Assembly: GCA_002392265.1 (NCBI GenBank)
Contig: DGGP01000137.1
Location: forward strand, 1 to 23,155
Length of the DNA: 23,155 nucleotides
Direction: 5' to 3'
Source of the DNA: Firmicutes bacterium UBA3871
GTDB taxonomy: Bacteria; Bacillota; Clostridia; Peptostreptococcales; Anaerovoracaceae
Shown: positions 21,942-23,155 of the stretch, piece by piece
Layout: each line of letters starts with the position of its first letter
Position numbering within the stretch: the stretch's first letter is position 1
Program-made: the position numbers and the translations under genes
Notes under the pieces: generated by a model
Databases searched by the model: none
Seen by the model: only the letters and a program-made list of their open reading frames with translations
Told to the model about the DNA's origin: nothing

Positions 21942-21967
21942 AAACGGAGCATTTTATTGCTCCGTTT
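21942..21967. terminator. Bidirectional terminator after the nucleotidase gene
   Basis: AAACGGAGCA (21942-21951) pairs perfectly with TGCTCCGTTT (21958-21967). It starts one base after the nucleotidase stop and just beyond the stop of the convergent small gene. Confidence 0.82.
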
Positions 21968-21970
21968 GCA

Positions 21971-22159
21971 TCAGATATTCTTCAGCTTGTTAATCATGTC
22001 GTTGATTAGGTCAAAGTCCTTGTTCGAAGGAGTGTGGTTGAGATTCAGAACGTCCTCAACTCTTTTATCCTCGTAGAATTCTTCAGCAGTGTCTTTAACC
22101 TTTTTATCCACAAATTCAAGACCTTTTGTGGTTTCAATATCCTTTTCTTTGTCAATCAT
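21971..22159 (-). CDS. Small hypothetical protein, 62 aa
   Basis: A short, charged, probably helical cytosolic protein of unknown function (MIDKEKDIETTKGLEFVD through LINDMINKLKNI) with no Cys and no membrane segment. The ATG at 22159 is preceded by GGGGGTGAG. The open frame extends to 22351, but the upstream part is not preceded by a ribosome site and lies in non-coding sequence with a strong promoter inside it, so the short form is preferred. The good promoter and shared terminator support a real gene. Confidence 0.8.
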   Translation of the reverse strand: MIDKEKDIETTKGLEFVDKKVKDTAEEFYEDKRVEDVLNLNHTPSNKDFDLINDMINKLKNI

Positions 22160-22222
22160 TTTCTCACCCCCGCAATTGCCTTGCAAACACCTGATATGCT
22201 TAACACGTTTCAACTTATGGTT

Positions 22223-22251
22223 ATTATATAGTACATTTAAAGAAAAGACAA
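22223..22251 (-). promoter_or_regulatory. Promoter of the 62-aa gene
   Basis: On the minus strand TTGTCT (22246-22251) and a perfect TATAAT (22223-22228) lie 17 bases apart, giving a leader of about 57 bases. Confidence 0.7.
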
Positions 22252-22344
22252 GAATTTTTGAAAAATGTGTAAAATTATTTAAAAGGTAGCCGATATAGAT
22301 ATTGTAGGTATATGTAGTAATGACGCAGAAAGGCTGACACAGGT

Positions 22345-23155
22345 ATGACAATCAAAGAAAGAATCCGTTCCCGACTCAGGTGGGAACACGGGAAAACTTA
22401 CAAGGGTAAGCGTTCGGGCTGGCCGGAGACGGTTGACAGCCCTGTTAGTGTGCCTACAGACGGAAAAGAAGATTACATAGAAACACCTGAAGGTTTCAAT
22501 ACTTATGAGACCCTCATTGACAGATATACTGCCGAAGAGCCTGAAAACGTGGATCTGGAAGCAGAGGCCGCTTCACGCAAGCTTGCGAGCGAAGTGCGCG
22601 CAGAGATGATCCAGTCCATGGGCACGGTGGAAGCCGAAAAGGCAGGCATCGACAAGTATGCGGAAATTCCTGAACCGGAACCGCTGCTTTTCGGGCGCGA
22701 AAAAGAAGAGGCCGAGAAGGCAAAGATTGCGGAAGCAATAAGCCGCCGCGAAGCCGAGGCTGAGGCAGAGGCTGAAGCTGAAGAACCGGCCGAGGAATCG
22801 GCAGCAGAGGCTGAGACAGTTGAAGAAGTCCAGCTGGAACTGAATGTGGAGCCGGCAGCGGAAGAGCCTGCACCTGAGGTTGAAGAGCCTGCAGCGGCAG
22901 AGCCTGCGCCGGAAATTGAAATCCCTGAGATAGAAATTCCTGAGCTGGAATTGGATATCGAGGCAGCAGAGGCGGCAGCGGCAGAAGTGCCGACAGAGGC
23001 TCCGGCAGAAGAACCGGCAGCAGAGGCGGCAGCGGCAGAAGTATCGACAGAGGCCCAGGCAGAAGAGGAACCTGCGCCGGAGGTTGAAGAGCCAGCAGCT
23101 GAAGAGCCTGCGCCGGAAATTGAGGTGCCTGAAATTGAAATCCCTGAGATAGAAA
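22345..23155 (+). CDS. Start of a Glu/Pro/Ala-repeat protein, truncated by the window end
   Basis: An open frame from ATG 22345 runs off the window after 270 codons. A basic start (MTIKERIRSRLRWEHGKTYKG) is followed by an acidic helical stretch (to about 150). After that comes low-complexity sequence rich in Glu, Pro and Ala with repeated EEPAPE(V/I)E and IPEIEIPE units and no Cys. There is no signal peptide, so this part is cytosolic. A nearly identical 54-bp DNA repeat starts at 22963 and 23017. The ribosome site (GAAAGG) is weak and 12 bases away. Function unknown: it may be an acidic linker of a larger, possibly membrane-bound protein whose recognisable domain lies beyond the window. Confidence 0.85.
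   Translation, partial: MTIKERIRSRLRWEHGKTYKGKRSGWPETVDSPVSVPTDGKEDYIETPEGFNTYETLIDRYTAEEPENVDLEAEAASRKLASEVRAEMIQSMGTVEAEKAGIDKYAEIPEPEPLLFGREKEEAEKAKIAEAISRREAEAEAEAEAEEPAEESAAEAETVEEVQLELNVEPAAEEPAPEVEEPAAAEPAPEIEIPEIEIPELELDIEAAEAAAAEVPTEAPAEEPAAEAAAAEVSTEAQAEEEPAPEVEEPAAEEPAPEIEVPEIEIPEIE
22963..23070 (+). repeat. 54-bp tandem repeat within the acidic-repeat gene
   Basis: GCAGCAGAGGCGGCAGCGGC begins at 22963 and again at 23017. The following 30 bases also match with a few substitutions, so the period is 54 bases or 18 residues and keeps the frame. Confidence 0.7.

Noticed and set aside
22514..22873. Minus-strand Pro/Leu-rich open frame
   Set aside because: It is the reverse complement of the Glu/Ala/Pro repeats; low-complexity coding DNA gives open antisense frames.

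Overview
The window looks like chromosomal DNA of an anaerobic Firmicute of the class Clostridia. The signs are AGGAGG-type ribosome sites, moderate GC, a methionine gamma-lyase, a clostridial-type FolD, an ECF sigma/DUF4349 pair and a HipB-HipA fusion. GlnRS rather than only the amidotransferase route, and the overall gene set, recall Eubacterium/Mogibacterium-like (Family XIII) genomes, but that placement is a guess. I see no rRNA, tRNA, CRISPR array, phage genes or insertion sequence. No stretch above 300 bases lacks a gene, and the longer intergenic gaps carry identifiable signals.

Layout. Bases 1-69 are the tail of a cut-off gene, ending at a bidirectional terminator. Bases 123-655 (minus) hold a DUF4160/DUF2442 two-gene cassette with its own promoter. 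Bases 869-5380 (plus) are a probable operon: a NUDIX hydrolase, a radical SAM/SPASM-type enzyme, a translationally coupled membrane protein with a striking Ala-Cys tail, and an AI-2E family permease, closed by a strong terminator. I consider the radical SAM enzyme plus Cys-tailed membrane protein the best candidate for an unusual system here: a cytosol-facing Cys-rich tail that may be post-translationally modified.

Bases 5421-8252 form a sulfur amino acid module: ridA (minus), megL (plus) and a LysR regulator (minus). The divergent ridA-megL gap contains a T-N11-A operator centred near -64 of a good ridA promoter. MegL releases 2-aminocrotonate on the way to 2-oxobutyrate, and RidA clears such enamines, so the two should work together. 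Bases 8397-12917 hold a PLP decarboxylase, glnS and a C69 dipeptidase. Three hairpins with the same ATGCACTAA arms follow.

Bases 13145-14817 (minus) encode a membrane DUF4349 protein and an ECF sigma factor, with overlapping ends and a textbook ECF promoter (TGTAAC-N16-CGTC) upstream. Divergent from it is a one-chain HTH-HipA kinase-like protein behind two copies of an 18-bp palindrome; its catalytic-loop residues differ from the HipA consensus. A terminator and a 74-bp REP-like palindrome separate it from folD, an unrecognised 208-aa gene and yhbY. A CofE-like gene with a structured leader, a surface 5'-nucleotidase, a small 62-aa gene (minus) and the beginning of a Glu/Pro/Ala-repeat protein complete the window.
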